Below, in pieces: positions 34,471 to 44,284 of a stretch of DNA of 64,000 nucleotides. This DNA is from Moraxella lacunata (lineage in GTDB: Bacteria; Pseudomonadota; Gammaproteobacteria; Pseudomonadales; Moraxellaceae): positions 558,001 to 622,000 of the forward strand of contig NZ_UGQU01000001.1 of NCBI RefSeq assembly GCF_900453205.1, read 5' to 3'. The position numbers were made by a program, and so were the translations under genes. Position 1 is the first letter of the stretch; each line of letters opens with the position of its first letter. The notes beneath the pieces were generated by a model. The model did not search any database and was not told the DNA's origin. It worked only from the letters and a program-made list of their open reading frames with translations.

Positions 34471-34738
34471 TAGGGCGTGCTTGCTTTTGGTATTTGCCAT
34501 GAAAAATGAGAAAAGTCACATGTTTTTCAAGGAAAAAGTGAAGTTTGATGGTCGTTCTATCAAACGAGTTTTTGACTTCGAGCCACAATCCGACCACTTA
34601 ATTTTGAAAATTAAGTTAAAATCTTGAAAATTTACACGATTAAGTGGTCGGATAGCCATTTTTCATGCAAAAACCAATTTAAAACATTAAATTTTTATCT
34701 TATTTTATAAAAATGTTATCAATGGTAGGCATGCCCTA
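34471..34738 (-). mobile_element. MITE family 1, full-length with hairpin module (268 bp)
   Basis: It lies in reverse orientation, from TAGGGCGTGCTTGCTTTTGG to GTAGGCATGCCCTA. The 66-base module at 34588-34653 has ATCCGACCACTTAAT arms in a long hairpin, as in the copy at 20665. It sits between prfB and gltS, in a 500-base gap of which the left part (34282-34470) is AT-rich with no other recognisable signal, and it ends about 40 bases before the gltS start. Confidence 0.8.
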
Positions 34739-34781
34739 AACTCTTTTAGGTTTGAGTCTATATTTTATAAAGGAGTGTCAC

Positions 34782-36035
34782 GTGGAAATCACACTAAACG
34801 GCTACTATACGCTGATTTTGGCGACCATTGTCCTACTTGTGGGGCAATTTTTGGTTAAAAAGATTAAATTTTTAGAAGATTTTAACATCCCTGAGCCTGT
34901 GGCAGGTGGCTTACTTGCAGCTGCCATCATTTATTTTTTAAACTTCCAATACGGTTACGTCTTTAACATTCATAAAGAATTACAAACCGCCTGTATGCTG
35001 ATGTTTTTCTCATCCATCGGCTTGTCGGCAGATTTTCGCCGTCTAAAAGCAGGTGGGCTACCACTGGTTATTTTGACGGTCGTGGTCGGTTTTTTCCTGC
35101 TTGTACAAAACGGGGTGGGCGTGGCACTGGCATCTATGCTTGGACTTGACCCTATCATGGGGCTTGTGGCAGGCTCTATCAGTTTGATTGGCGGTCATGG
35201 CACGGCAGGTGCGTGGGGGGCAACCCTTGAAAACGACTATGGCGTAACAGGGGCTATTACCATGGGCATTGCGGCAGCAACTTATGGCTTGGTGGCAGGC
35301 GGTCTTATCGGTGGTCCTGTGGCAAAACGCCTTATCAAAAACATGGGCATGCAAGCCGTCAATACCGCACCAAACAACGCAAACCTTGACAAAACAGACG
35401 GTAGCAATGACGCCAACAACACCGTGTTTGAAAAAGCCGACAGCGTTCGCTTGATTACTGCCGTGTCTGCAGTAGAAACTTTGGCTTTGTTTGCTGTGTG
35501 TTTGGTGGCTGCCGACTATATGAGCGGTGTTGCCAAAGACATCGAGTGGTTAGCTCAGCTTAAAGTTCCGACCTTTGTGTGGGCGTTGGCTACAGGCGTG
35601 ATTTTGCGTAACGTTTTGACCAGTCTTTTTAATTTTGATATGTTTGACCGTGCCATTGATGTGTTTGGCAATGCGTCTTTGAGCCTATTTTTGGCAATGG
35701 CACTCATGTCATTAAAACTGTGGGAACTTGCCGACTTAGCAGGTCCTTTGGTTATCATCCTAGTTGTACAGACCATTGTGATGATTTTGTTTGCCTACTT
35801 TGTGACGTTTAGAGTCATGGGCAAAAACTACGATTCGGCAGTACTGGCGGCAGGTCATTGTGGTTTTGGTATGGGTGCAACCCCGACCGCCGTGGCAAAC
35901 ATGCAAGCGGTTACTGACCGTTATGGTGCATCCCACAAGGCGTTTTTGATTATCCCAATGGTGGGGGCGTTCTTTGTGGATTTGATGAATCTTGTGGTGC
36001 TACAAGGTTTCTTGATGTTGCCATTTATGAAATAA
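34782..36035 (+). CDS. gltS: Sodium/glutamate symporter GltS
   Basis: A 417-residue inner-membrane protein with ten or more hydrophobic segments in two inverted halves. The reentrant-loop motifs are visible as SISLIGGHGTAGAWG near residues 129-143 and LAAGHCGFGMGATPTAVANM near 358-377, both GltS hallmarks. It couples Na+ to glutamate uptake. The start is a GTG at 34782, with AAGGAG six bases before it; the frame runs open from a TTG at 34752 but that part overlaps the ribosome site. A terminator follows at 36047. Confidence 0.93.
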   Translation: MEITLNGYYTLILATIVLLVGQFLVKKIKFLEDFNIPEPVAGGLLAAAIIYFLNFQYGYVFNIHKELQTACMLMFFSSIGLSADFRRLKAGGLPLVILTVVVGFFLLVQNGVGVALASMLGLDPIMGLVAGSISLIGGHGTAGAWGATLENDYGVTGAITMGIAAATYGLVAGGLIGGPVAKRLIKNMGMQAVNTAPNNANLDKTDGSNDANNTVFEKADSVRLITAVSAVETLALFAVCLVAADYMSGVAKDIEWLAQLKVPTFVWALATGVILRNVLTSLFNFDMFDRAIDVFGNASLSLFLAMALMSLKLWELADLAGPLVIILVVQTIVMILFAYFVTFRVMGKNYDSAVLAAGHCGFGMGATPTAVANMQAVTDRYGASHKAFLIIPMVGAFFVDLMNLVVLQGFLMLPFMK

Positions 36036-36046
36036 ACCCTATAAAT

Positions 36047-36077
36047 AAAAAGGCGTATCGTTAGGTACGCCTTTTTT
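36047..36077 (+). terminator. Rho-independent terminator after gltS
   Basis: The stem aaaaaggcgta/tacgcctttttt with a short loop begins 11 bases beyond the gltS stop. Confidence 0.8.
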
Positions 36078-36164
36078 GTTGGTAAATTCAAACCTAACAA
36101 CCCCCACTTTATCAAAGATTATCTCCAACCATGGCTGTTAGTCATGTTGGAATTGTTGGTTTTG

Positions 36165-36385
36165 TAGGGCATGTTGAACACTGATACACCCAAGAAACTT
36201 TAAAATTACTACAAATACAATGATATGTGGATATGGGGGCGTGCTGAGCACGCCTTGTATAGTAATATCATCAAAGGGTGTGCTCAGCACACCCCTACAA
36301 ACCCGTGGTAAATATCAAGTTGGTTGGGTGTAATAGTTTTATGAAATAAGATAAAAACTTAACGTTTTGGTAGTGGCCTAAAAAG
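36165..36385 (+). mobile_element. MITE family 1 left part, interrupted by the 148-bp element
   Basis: TAGGGCATGTTGAACACTGA is followed by the inserted element (36185-36332), after which the MITE resumes with ATAGTTTTATGAAATAAGAT and AAAAACTTAACGTTTT. Without the insertion it reads like the reverse complement of the copy at 34471 over 60 bases. Its right part is missing and is replaced by an unrelated repeat from about 36378. Confidence 0.75.
36185..36332 (-). mobile_element. 148-bp family 3 element, reverse orientation
   Basis: It begins TACACCCAAGAAACTTTAAA and ends CAAGTTGGTTGGGTGTA, the exact reverse complement order of the 24326 copy. It carries GGGCGTGCTGAGCACGCC and GGGTGTGCTCAGCACACCC palindromes and is flanked by one TA on each side. 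The host MITE would have a single TA here. Confidence 0.85.
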
Positions 36386-36520
36386 TATGCTGAACTAATT
36401 TTTCCGTTCACCCTAAGCTTGTCTGCGAGTCGGAAAACCGTCGTGGGTGGATATAGCTCATCACGAACAGTTTTCTTTGTAGCATAATTTTTTAACTAGA
36501 ACCAACTTTTAAAGTTTTAG
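36378..36520. repeat. Palindromic repeat related to the 3358 element
   Basis: The stretch contains CCGTTCACCCTAAGCTTGTC, GGAAAACCGTCG and CACGAACAGTTTTCTTTGTAG, whose arms resemble those in the 3358-3489 element (CCACGGTTTTC, GAACGGTTTCCGTAG). Ends are not clear. The remaining part of the 680-base gap, 36521-36715, has no gene or repeat I can support. Confidence 0.5.
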
Positions 36521-36715
36521 ACCGTATTTACAATCATCTAAGACAATAGTCATGGGTTTTGAATTTTACCCACAAAAAAGAGCGATAAACACGCCCTTCT
36601 TTATGTTTTTGACCTCTTGCGAAATTACAATTTTATTGAGCTTGTCAAAATTCCAAATCCAATAAAATCAAGGTTTGCAAGCTAAAATTTTTGAATTTCT
36701 CAAGAATTCTAATCA

Positions 36716-38305
36716 TCAACCAAATATCGCCGACAATGCCAAAAACGCCATGGCACTAATCGCCGCCGCTGCAGGAAGTGTGATGACCCACGCAAGCCCG
36801 ATGGGTTTCATGAGTTTCCAGTTGGTGCTTTTGTTCACAAGTCCAATACCCAGCACCGCTCCGACAAGAATATGCGTACTAGACACAGGAATGCCAAGGC
36901 TTGACGCTCCCATAACAACAGCCGCCGCCGCAAGCTCGGCAGAAAAGCCCGATGCTGGGTGCATTTCGGTCAAATTTGTGCCAACAGTTTGGATAACTTC
37001 TTTACCAATAAACCAAAGCCCCACGATAAGCGACACACCAAAGGTTACCATCACAGGAGCAGGTACGGTGGCTTTGGCGGCAATGGCGTTCTCTTTTATC
37101 ACTTCCATAATCGCCACAAAAGGCCCGACAGCGTTGGCGATGTCGTTTGAGCCGTGGCTAAACGCAAACGCACAAGCGGTAAATACCTGCATCCAGCTAA
37201 ACATGATAAAGGTCGCCTTGCCCAAGTCCTCTTTGTGCTTACCACGAATGGTCTTGGTATAGATAAAGGCAGTAAGCCACACCATCGCCCCAATCATACC
37301 CATGACAAGGGCAGAATGCAAGGTGGATAGGTTTAGCCCTGTGTTTTTTAGCCCCTTAAACACCACCATCGCTGTCATCACCACCGCACCCAAAGCAGCG
37401 ATGAGTGGCACCCATGTTTTTAATGCTTTTAAGGTGTCAAGATTTTCACGCTTGTTTTCTAGGGCGTATAATTCTTTGTAATAGCCCGTTTCAAGCTCAT
37501 CGGCATTGTCAATTTCTTTATAAACTTCTTGGTCTCGCAAAAGGGCTGTTGTGTAAGGCAGTTTTTCGCTTTCGCTTAATTTTTCAAAATGCTCTTTTTG
37601 GCGTGCTTTTAGGGCTTTTTTCTCAGCTTTTAATTCTTTGACTTTAACTTCCATTTGGTCGTTGTATGCCAAAATGTTCTTTTTGATAAGCCCATAAATC
37701 ACATAAGACAACGCCCCACCAAGGACAGGCGACAGCACCCACGAGATGGCAATCTCGCCAATTTTTGACCATTTGACAGTAGATAAGGCAAGCTCAGACC
37801 CACCCAAATTTACGCCAAGCACAATGCTTGACCCCACAATACCACCGATGATGGCGTGCGTGGTTGATACAGGCAACCCCCTTTTTGTGGCAAACAGTAG
37901 CCAAAACGCTGCTGCGATAAGTGCCGAGAGCATAAGATAAATAAACTGGTTAGGCGACACCCCCAAATCCGAGATATCCACAATACCACTACGGATTGTA
38001 TCGGTAACGGCAGCTCCAGCAAGCACCGCCCCAGAGACTTCAAAAATTGCCGCCACTGCCAGAGCTTGGGTGACACTGAGCGTCCCCGCTCCGACTGACG
38101 TACCAAAGGAGTTGGCGACATCATTACCACCGATGTTAAACGCCATAAAAATCCCAAAAAATGACGCTACTAAGAACAGCACGACTTGCTGATGATTGGT
38201 GTAGTCAAGCCCCCATATCACAAAATAAACGCTGATACCTAACATCAACAAGGCAAAAAAGACATTCGCCGCCATGGGCGTAGACTGCTTCGCTGAATTT
38301 ACCAT
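36716..38305 (-). CDS. pit: PiT-family inorganic phosphate transporter
   Basis: A 529-residue membrane protein. The duplicated PiT signature is present: NIGGNDVANSFGTSVGAGTL in the N-terminal half (residues 57-76) and FSHGSNDIANAVGPFVA in the C-terminal half. The halves also carry LPVSTTHAIIGGIVG and IPVSSTHILVGAVLG. Between them is a long charged, helical loop (about residues 208-290) rich in Lys and Glu. It imports phosphate, usually as a metal-phosphate complex with protons. The ATG at 38305 is preferred over the TTG at 38317. It is near a second, NptA-type phosphate transporter. Confidence 0.9.
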   Translation of the reverse strand: MVNSAKQSTPMAANVFFALLMLGISVYFVIWGLDYTNHQQVVLFLVASFFGIFMAFNIGGNDVANSFGTSVGAGTLSVTQALAVAAIFEVSGAVLAGAAVTDTIRSGIVDISDLGVSPNQFIYLMLSALIAAAFWLLFATKRGLPVSTTHAIIGGIVGSSIVLGVNLGGSELALSTVKWSKIGEIAISWVLSPVLGGALSYVIYGLIKKNILAYNDQMEVKVKELKAEKKALKARQKEHFEKLSESEKLPYTTALLRDQEVYKEIDNADELETGYYKELYALENKRENLDTLKALKTWVPLIAALGAVVMTAMVVFKGLKNTGLNLSTLHSALVMGMIGAMVWLTAFIYTKTIRGKHKEDLGKATFIMFSWMQVFTACAFAFSHGSNDIANAVGPFVAIMEVIKENAIAAKATVPAPVMVTFGVSLIVGLWFIGKEVIQTVGTNLTEMHPASGFSAELAAAAVVMGASSLGIPVSSTHILVGAVLGIGLVNKSTNWKLMKPIGLAWVITLPAAAAISAMAFLALSAIFG

Positions 38306-38548
38306 AAAATCCGCCAAGGGTTGGTTAAATTAAAAGAATATCACAATAAAAAAGCCCCACCCATTTTAACTCCTTAAATGGGCAACGCCACTACAAATTC
38401 GTATTAATCATCACGGATAACATAAGTTTATCCAAAAATTGTTGCATTATAAAAGTCAAATATGACAATTATATGACAATTTTAACACATTTCATAAGTT
38501 TTGGGAAAATGTATCAAAATGTTATGATTGTTTTGCTTTTTAACAGCA

Positions 38549-40336
38549 TTAGCGTGCCTGATGGCAAAACATCTCGCCTGCCCCCATCAGAAGTTCAAGC
38601 ACGCCCTCCTCAATGCGTTTGACATAGCTAATATCATTCATCAAAGACGATGCTTGTTCGCCATCAAGCACGCCATCTCTAAGGCGGGTAAATACCTGCC
38701 CCCGCATGTCATCAAGCCCATCAGCATGGCGAATGAGCGTATCTATGTGCATGACCCACTTTTGTGAACCTAGCTTCATTTCTTCGGCTTTGGCAAGGGC
38801 TTGTAGCGAGACAAACAAATGCTCTCTAAGATAGCGGTATTCTTTGCCAATATCATTGATGCCGCCATCTTTTTTGTCATTCTTTACATCCATCGCCAAA
38901 AACTTTGCCATGTTCTTTTGCAAATGCTTGGCATCTTTTACCATGCCCAGCAAGGTAAACGCCACCAGATGAATGGCGGTCAGCTCATCTTGGCGAGTGT
39001 CGGTCTCATCCACGTCCATTTTGCTGACAAAGTCCAAAATCTCACCATACAAAGGCTTAATCTGCCATTCATACAAAGTCTGTACATTTGGCTCAAAAGG
39101 CGGTGTGGGAGCGGTTGGCGACTCGTCTTTTTTATAAATGTCATCGCTTGGCACAAAGACAGCGTGCGACATCACTTCCATGCTAAGGCTTGCCAAATGG
39201 CGAATCTCTTGGGACACCGCTCGCAGGGCAATGTCTGCCGACATCAAAGCATTGGGGTCAAGATGGCGTGGCATGACCGCCTGTGAGCCGTCGGGCAGAA
39301 GTTTGGTGTTGGTTTTGTCGGGCAGGATTTTGGTTAAAACATTGGCAAGATTGCCCTGCCACCGCCAAAACACCGCAATACCAAACACATTAAAAAGCGT
39401 ATGAAATAGAGCAAGCTGTATCAAAGGCGGAAAATTGGCAAGCTCGGCAATGGCATCCACTATCGTGGTCATCGGCATCCACAGCACAAAAGTCAAAATG
39501 GCTGTTACCCCATTAAAAATCAGGTGTGCCAACGCAAGGCGTTGCCCTGCTCGCTCGCTACTTATCATGCCCATAATGGCGGTCGTGGCGGATGAGCCTA
39601 AGTTTGAACCGACCGCAATAGCAAAGGCTTGGGGAATGGTGATTTGCATACTGGCAAGGGCGGTCAAGGTCAAAATCAGCGTAGCATGGGACGACTGCAA
39701 CACGCAAGTCAATAAAAATCCAATCCCTGCAAAGGTCAGCACTTCTAAGGTCGGGCTAAAATTCAAAGACGCAAAATCAAGCTGTCCGCCAAACGCCCCA
39801 AAGCCTGATTTAATGGCATCAATGCCCATAAAAATAAGTGCCACCCCCACCAATATCCGCCCTACCGCCTTGGGCTGACCGCCGAAAAACCCAAGCAAAA
39901 TCCCAAAGACAAGCATAGGAATGGCAACAGGCGATAAGCTCACGCTTTGCCCTGCCAAGGCAAGTAGCCAAATGCCTGTGGTTGCCCCAAGGTTGGTACC
40001 AAAAATGATGGCAATACCGCCAGCAAGCGTAATCATGCCCGTCCCCAAAAAGGCGATGGTCAAAAGCGATACAAGCGTACTGGACTGCAAAATAAAGGTC
40101 GAACCCACCCCAAACAAAAAGCCCTTGGCAGGTGTGGCGGTGCTTTTGGTCATGAGTTTTTCAAGTGTCCCGCCTGCCGTGCTGTGTAAGCCCTCCTCTA
40201 TGCACTGCATACCAAACAAAAACAACGCAAGCCCATAGCACAGATGTAGCCAAGCTGAGCTGTACCAAAAGGACAAGCCAAGCCCCACGGCAAAGACGAC
40301 AAGCATGAGATGGTGTAGGCAGTTTTTGCGTTTCAT
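38549..40336 (-). CDS. Na/Pi-cotransporter-like protein with PhoU-like C terminus
   Basis: The protein (595 residues from the ATG at 40336) has about nine hydrophobic segments with the repeated QSS motif: LQSSTLVSLLTIAFLG near residues 89-104 and LQSSHATLILTLTALA near 212-227, plus GTNLGATTG and GSNLGSSATTA. This is the NptA/YjbB family, linked to phosphate export or Na-coupled phosphate transport. The last 200 residues are soluble and helical, resembling PhoU repeats. The start is uncertain: the frame opens at 40384, and MKRKN at 40336 puts the first helix at a normal distance from the N terminus. Confidence 0.83.
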   Translation of the reverse strand: MKRKNCLHHLMLVVFAVGLGLSFWYSSAWLHLCYGLALFLFGMQCIEEGLHSTAGGTLEKLMTKSTATPAKGFLFGVGSTFILQSSTLVSLLTIAFLGTGMITLAGGIAIIFGTNLGATTGIWLLALAGQSVSLSPVAIPMLVFGILLGFFGGQPKAVGRILVGVALIFMGIDAIKSGFGAFGGQLDFASLNFSPTLEVLTFAGIGFLLTCVLQSSHATLILTLTALASMQITIPQAFAIAVGSNLGSSATTAIMGMISSERAGQRLALAHLIFNGVTAILTFVLWMPMTTIVDAIAELANFPPLIQLALFHTLFNVFGIAVFWRWQGNLANVLTKILPDKTNTKLLPDGSQAVMPRHLDPNALMSADIALRAVSQEIRHLASLSMEVMSHAVFVPSDDIYKKDESPTAPTPPFEPNVQTLYEWQIKPLYGEILDFVSKMDVDETDTRQDELTAIHLVAFTLLGMVKDAKHLQKNMAKFLAMDVKNDKKDGGINDIGKEYRYLREHLFVSLQALAKAEEMKLGSQKWVMHIDTLIRHADGLDDMRGQVFTRLRDGVLDGEQASSLMNDISYVKRIEEGVLELLMGAGEMFCHQAR

Positions 40337-40495
40337 GATGGACACTTCATGATTGGTATGTGGCATGAACAAAAACCACGACAATCCTATTTTACAGTTT
40401 TGTCATGGCTTTGTTACGGTTTTGTCACTATTTTGTCATAAATCAATGATAGCAGTATTGATTTGATTTTGCAAATGGTTTTTAATGGCTATACA

Positions 40496-42892
40496 TCAAA
40501 AGCTCTCTTCTACTTCGCCATAGACCACCTCTTCTTCCACGACATCATCAGCCACCTCGCCATAGACCACTTCGCCATCGTCAATGACTTCATCAGCTGT
40601 CTCGCTTGGTTCATCATGATAATACTCTTCACTCAGACAAGACGTGCTTTGTTTGGGGGCATGTTCTGCCAATACTGGCACATACATGGCATGCTCGCAG
40701 GCTTCATCGGAGAGCAGTCCTGTCTCGCCATCGAGCCACAGCCACGCCACTTTATCACTCTCATTAAGACGCACAGGGGCTAGGTTAAGCCGTCTCATAT
40801 AATCCGCCCAAATTGGCAACGCTCCCAACCCCCCTGTCAGCCCAATAGGCTTATTGTCATCACGTCCAACCCACACCACCGAGACGTAGTTACCACTAAA
40901 CCCTGCAAACCACGCATCACGAGCATCATTGGTCGTGCCTGTTTTGCCAGCGAGTTTATAAGTATTGCCAATGTTACCCATGCCTTTGGCGGTGCCGTCT
41001 TTGACCACTTGTTGTAGACCGAAGTTTGTTACCGTCATGACCTCAGGCGGTATGCGTGCCGTCGATTTGATGTTATCGTCTGTTCGCTGAATCACTTTGC
41101 CCGTCTCGCTGATGACCCGACGAATGCTATGAATGGGGGTGTGATAACCGCCACTGGCAAAGACTTGATAGACCCCGAGCATGTCCATGGGCGACAAATC
41201 AATCGCCCCAAGCATGACCGATGGGTAGTGAGGGACTTCACTCACCACTCCCAACTGACGTAGCTGTTTGGCGAACACATCTACCCCAAAATCCATGCCA
41301 ACATTGACCGCTGACTGGTTATAAGAATTGGCAAGGGCGGTGAGCATAGGGACATCGCCATAGCTTCTGCCAGAATAGTTTTTGGGTGTCCATGATTTGC
41401 CACCAGCAGGATAGGCGATGGGTTCATCTTTGACAGGGGTTGCCCAGTGGTATTTACCCGACTGGATGGCGGTCATGTAGATGACAGGCTTTAACAATGA
41501 GCCGACCTGTCGTTTTGAATCAATGGCACGGTTAAACCCCGTAAAGTCGCTGGCACTGCCCACGATGGCAACGAGCTCGCCCGTGGCAGGGTCAGCACTG
41601 ACCAATGCCCCTTGTAGCTTCTTGTTTTTATTAACTTTTTTATTTAAATGTTCACTAATGGCTTTATCTGCCGACATTTGGGCAATCGGGTCTAGCGTTG
41701 AGATGATTTTTAGCCCCGCCCCACGCAAATCGCTGTCTTTATAATACTGTCTTAGCTCACGGCTGACCGCATCAAAAAAAACAGGGAATTTGGGCTTGGC
41801 GATGGCAGGGGTTTTGACCACGCCCAGTGGTCGCTCGGTTGCTTCATTATACTCATCTTGGCTGATTTTACCCATGATTAGCATGTTATGTAGCACGGTA
41901 TTACGGCGTTCGGTTGCCCGCTCGGGGTGCTTTCTGGGATTATAATAGCTTGACCCCTTGGCAACCCCGACAAGCAAGGCATATTGGTCAAGACTTAGCT
42001 CTGATATGGGCTTGTCAAAATAAAAATGCGATGCAATGCCAAAGCCATTGACCGAACGATTGCCATTTTGTCCCAGATTAATCTCATTTAAATACGCCAG
42101 CAAAATCGCATCTTTGCTATAATGACGCTCTAACAGCAGAGCCATCAAGGCTTCATTTGCCTTGCGTTTTAGGGTGCGTTCGGAGTTTAGGTAGAAGTTT
42201 TTGATGAGCTGTTGGGTAATGGTTGAACCGCCTTGACGTTCGCCCCCTGTGATGTTGGAGAGCAACGCTCGGCTCGTGCCACGCAGTGAGATGCCATAAT
42301 GTTCATAAAAACCACGGTCTTCGGTCGCAATGAGTGCATCCACCAACTGCCTCGGCATGGTATCTTTGGTCAGCAAAATGCGGTCTTCGTTATTCTCAGG
42401 ATAGATACCGCCAATGTTAATCGGCTCTAAACGCACCACCCCATCTGTATTAGGATTGGTGCTTTGGATTTTGGCGACTTTGCCAGCGTTAAAGGTGATT
42501 TTTAGCACCTGTGCTGGGTCTATCTCGCCATCGCCATAATCAAACCCCCGTATATGCACCGTGTAGGTATTGCCCGATTTCTCATAACGCCCCGTCTGAT
42601 TGACATCGCCTTGGCTATATCCTAGCATGTCAAGCCACGCCTTAAAATTGGCATCAGAGACCGCCACGCCCTGCTCCAAATCTAGCGGACGAGAGTAGAC
42701 CGTGGCAGGAATGTCCCAACGGCGATTTTCAAATTTACTGACAATCTCGCTGTTTAACTTATAGGCATACATCGCCAAAAACACCAGCCCTGCGATGATG
42801 ATAGCCAACAGCAAAAACCCAACAAGCATCAGCCCCTGCTCTGATTTTGGCGAGCGGTTGGGGATTTTTTTATGATTTAGCATGATAATCAT
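40496..42892 (-). CDS. mrcB: Penicillin-binding protein 1B (bifunctional transglycosylase/transpeptidase)
   Basis: This class A PBP polymerises and crosslinks peptidoglycan. Domains in order: a TM anchor at residues 21-43, a UB2H-like domain (about 65-155), the GT51 glycosyltransferase with ATEDRGFYEHYG (Glu191) and GGSTITQQLIKNFYL, and the transpeptidase with QVGSLLKP (nucleophile Ser), SYN and KTGTTND. The UB2H region and the VGSLLKP form point to PBP1b rather than PBP1a. Unusual is the acidic C-terminal tail (last 45 residues), which repeats EVVYGEV twice. Start at 42892 or at the ATG at 42883; neither has a clear ribosome site. Confidence 0.9.
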   Translation of the reverse strand: MIIMLNHKKIPNRSPKSEQGLMLVGFLLLAIIIAGLVFLAMYAYKLNSEIVSKFENRRWDIPATVYSRPLDLEQGVAVSDANFKAWLDMLGYSQGDVNQTGRYEKSGNTYTVHIRGFDYGDGEIDPAQVLKITFNAGKVAKIQSTNPNTDGVVRLEPINIGGIYPENNEDRILLTKDTMPRQLVDALIATEDRGFYEHYGISLRGTSRALLSNITGGERQGGSTITQQLIKNFYLNSERTLKRKANEALMALLLERHYSKDAILLAYLNEINLGQNGNRSVNGFGIASHFYFDKPISELSLDQYALLVGVAKGSSYYNPRKHPERATERRNTVLHNMLIMGKISQDEYNEATERPLGVVKTPAIAKPKFPVFFDAVSRELRQYYKDSDLRGAGLKIISTLDPIAQMSADKAISEHLNKKVNKNKKLQGALVSADPATGELVAIVGSASDFTGFNRAIDSKRQVGSLLKPVIYMTAIQSGKYHWATPVKDEPIAYPAGGKSWTPKNYSGRSYGDVPMLTALANSYNQSAVNVGMDFGVDVFAKQLRQLGVVSEVPHYPSVMLGAIDLSPMDMLGVYQVFASGGYHTPIHSIRRVISETGKVIQRTDDNIKSTARIPPEVMTVTNFGLQQVVKDGTAKGMGNIGNTYKLAGKTGTTNDARDAWFAGFSGNYVSVVWVGRDDNKPIGLTGGLGALPIWADYMRRLNLAPVRLNESDKVAWLWLDGETGLLSDEACEHAMYVPVLAEHAPKQSTSCLSEEYYHDEPSETADEVIDDGEVVYGEVADDVVEEEVVYGEVEESF

Positions 42893-43000
42893 TGTTAAAA
42901 TATTAAAAGTGTCATATCATAACGTTAAAATCAGGCGTTTGGCAAGTGAAAAAAACATGGAGAACCGCCCAAATGTTACAGATGGCTGACAGGATATAAT

Positions 43001-43090
43001 TAGGGCGTGCCTACCATTGATAACATTTTTATAAAAAGAAAACAAATTTTAAAAATTTCACTCTATTTTTACATCAAAAATGGCTCAATC
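43001..43090 (+). mobile_element. MITE family 1 left-end fragment
   Basis: TAGGGCGTGCCTACCATTGA then TAACATTTTTATAAAAAG and a degenerate CATCAAAAATGGCT block. The element breaks off next to the stop codon of the convergent LysR gene, with no right end. Confidence 0.65.
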
Positions 43091-43987
43091 CTAACCATCC
43101 AACTTTTCCACCATAAAATCAATAAACGCCCGTACTCTGGCACTCAAAAACGCCCTATCCACATACACCGCATAGAGCGTGACCGACAACAGCTCATAAT
43201 CAGCAAGCAGTCGCACCAGTCGCCCATCTGCCAAATCATGCTCAACAAGCCAGCTTGGGGCATAGCCAATCCCTGCCCCTGCCCGTACCAGCTCACTAAT
43301 CATGGGTGTGTCATTACTGTACATGGACGGCTTGGGGTTTAGTACAAATTCCGATTGCGTGGCGTGATGATAAATGGACACACTGTCCATTTTGACATAC
43401 GTTGGCAATATCACCCGATGACAAGCAGGGTCGTTTAGTTCATCGGGCGTGGTCGGCGTGCCATGGCGTGACAGATAATCAGGGCTTGCCACCAGATAAA
43501 AATCCATGCGTGTCAAAGGGCGAGCTATCAAAGATGGCTTGGGGTCGTGGGTGATTCGCAGTGCCAAATCAAAACCATCCGCCACCAAATCCACGAACTG
43601 GTTGGACAGCGAGACATTCAAAATCACGTCAGGATAACGTGCCTGAAATTCACTCAAATAGCCTGCCATCTTAGGATTGGCAAACCATCTGGGCATGGTG
43701 ATTTTTAACATGCCACGCACGCCAGCGGTTGCCCCTTGGGCAGTCTCTTTGGCACTGTCTAACAGTTCCAAGGCATACAGCGACTCACGATAATACTGCT
43801 CGCCTGCATCGGTCAGATGAATATTGCGACTGTTTCTGTGTAACAGCTTGGTGCCAAGCGTGCGTTCTAAGTGAGCGACGTGCTTACTGGTCATCGCCAC
43901 CGACATATCTAAGCTGTCGGCAGATTTGGTAAAACTGCCTGTCAAAACCACTTGATGAAAGACTTTGATGCTGGTAAGTGTGTCCAT
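43091..43987 (-). CDS. LysR-family transcription regulator
   Basis: The 298-residue protein begins with a LysR helix-turn-helix (SIKVFHQVVLTGSFTKSADS, then MSVAMTSKHVAHLERTLGTKL, residues 6-48) and has an effector domain from about 90 (GMLKITMPRWFANPKMAGYL). It resembles the DhcR/PecT-like subgroup of AaeR-type regulators. It is divergent from the nitroreductase gene at 44285 and may control it; between them lies a family 3 element copy. The effector is unknown. Confidence 0.9.
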   Translation of the reverse strand: MDTLTSIKVFHQVVLTGSFTKSADSLDMSVAMTSKHVAHLERTLGTKLLHRNSRNIHLTDAGEQYYRESLYALELLDSAKETAQGATAGVRGMLKITMPRWFANPKMAGYLSEFQARYPDVILNVSLSNQFVDLVADGFDLALRITHDPKPSLIARPLTRMDFYLVASPDYLSRHGTPTTPDELNDPACHRVILPTYVKMDSVSIYHHATQSEFVLNPKPSMYSNDTPMISELVRAGAGIGYAPSWLVEHDLADGRLVRLLADYELLSVTLYAVYVDRAFLSARVRAFIDFMVEKLDG

Positions 43988-44034
43988 GTTGGAGGTTCTT
44001 TGTTATTGATTGCTTGATATTTTGCCATAGGTTT

Positions 44035-44148
44035 TGCGGGGTGTGTGTTGAGTACACCCTTTGATGACATTACCATGCAAGGCGTGCTCAGCACGCCCCT
44101 ACATCCAAACATCATTGTGTTTGTAGTAATTTTAAAGTTTATTGTGTA
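44035..44148 (+). mobile_element. 148-bp family 3 element, left end lost
   Basis: It contains GGGGTGTGTGTTGAGTACAC, GGCGTGCTCAGCACGCCCC and TTTGTAGTAATTTTAAAGTT and ends TTATTGTGTA, matching the right two thirds of the 24326 copy. The left inverted end is not recognisable. It lies in the control region between the LysR gene and the nitroreductase gene. Confidence 0.65.
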
Positions 44149-44284
44149 TGCTTAACAAAACCATTTTGCCATTATAAACCTTTTCTTAATAAGAAACAAA
44201 CCTTTAACAAAATGGCTATTGTTTTCTTATTATTTTAATTTATAATAAATCCCATTCTACTCATTCTTAACATAAGGAATGCCC

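Noticed and set aside
36675-37262. A 195-codon plus-strand frame opposite pit
   Set aside because: It is the mirror of the pit coding sequence; pit has the PiT motifs and normal family length.
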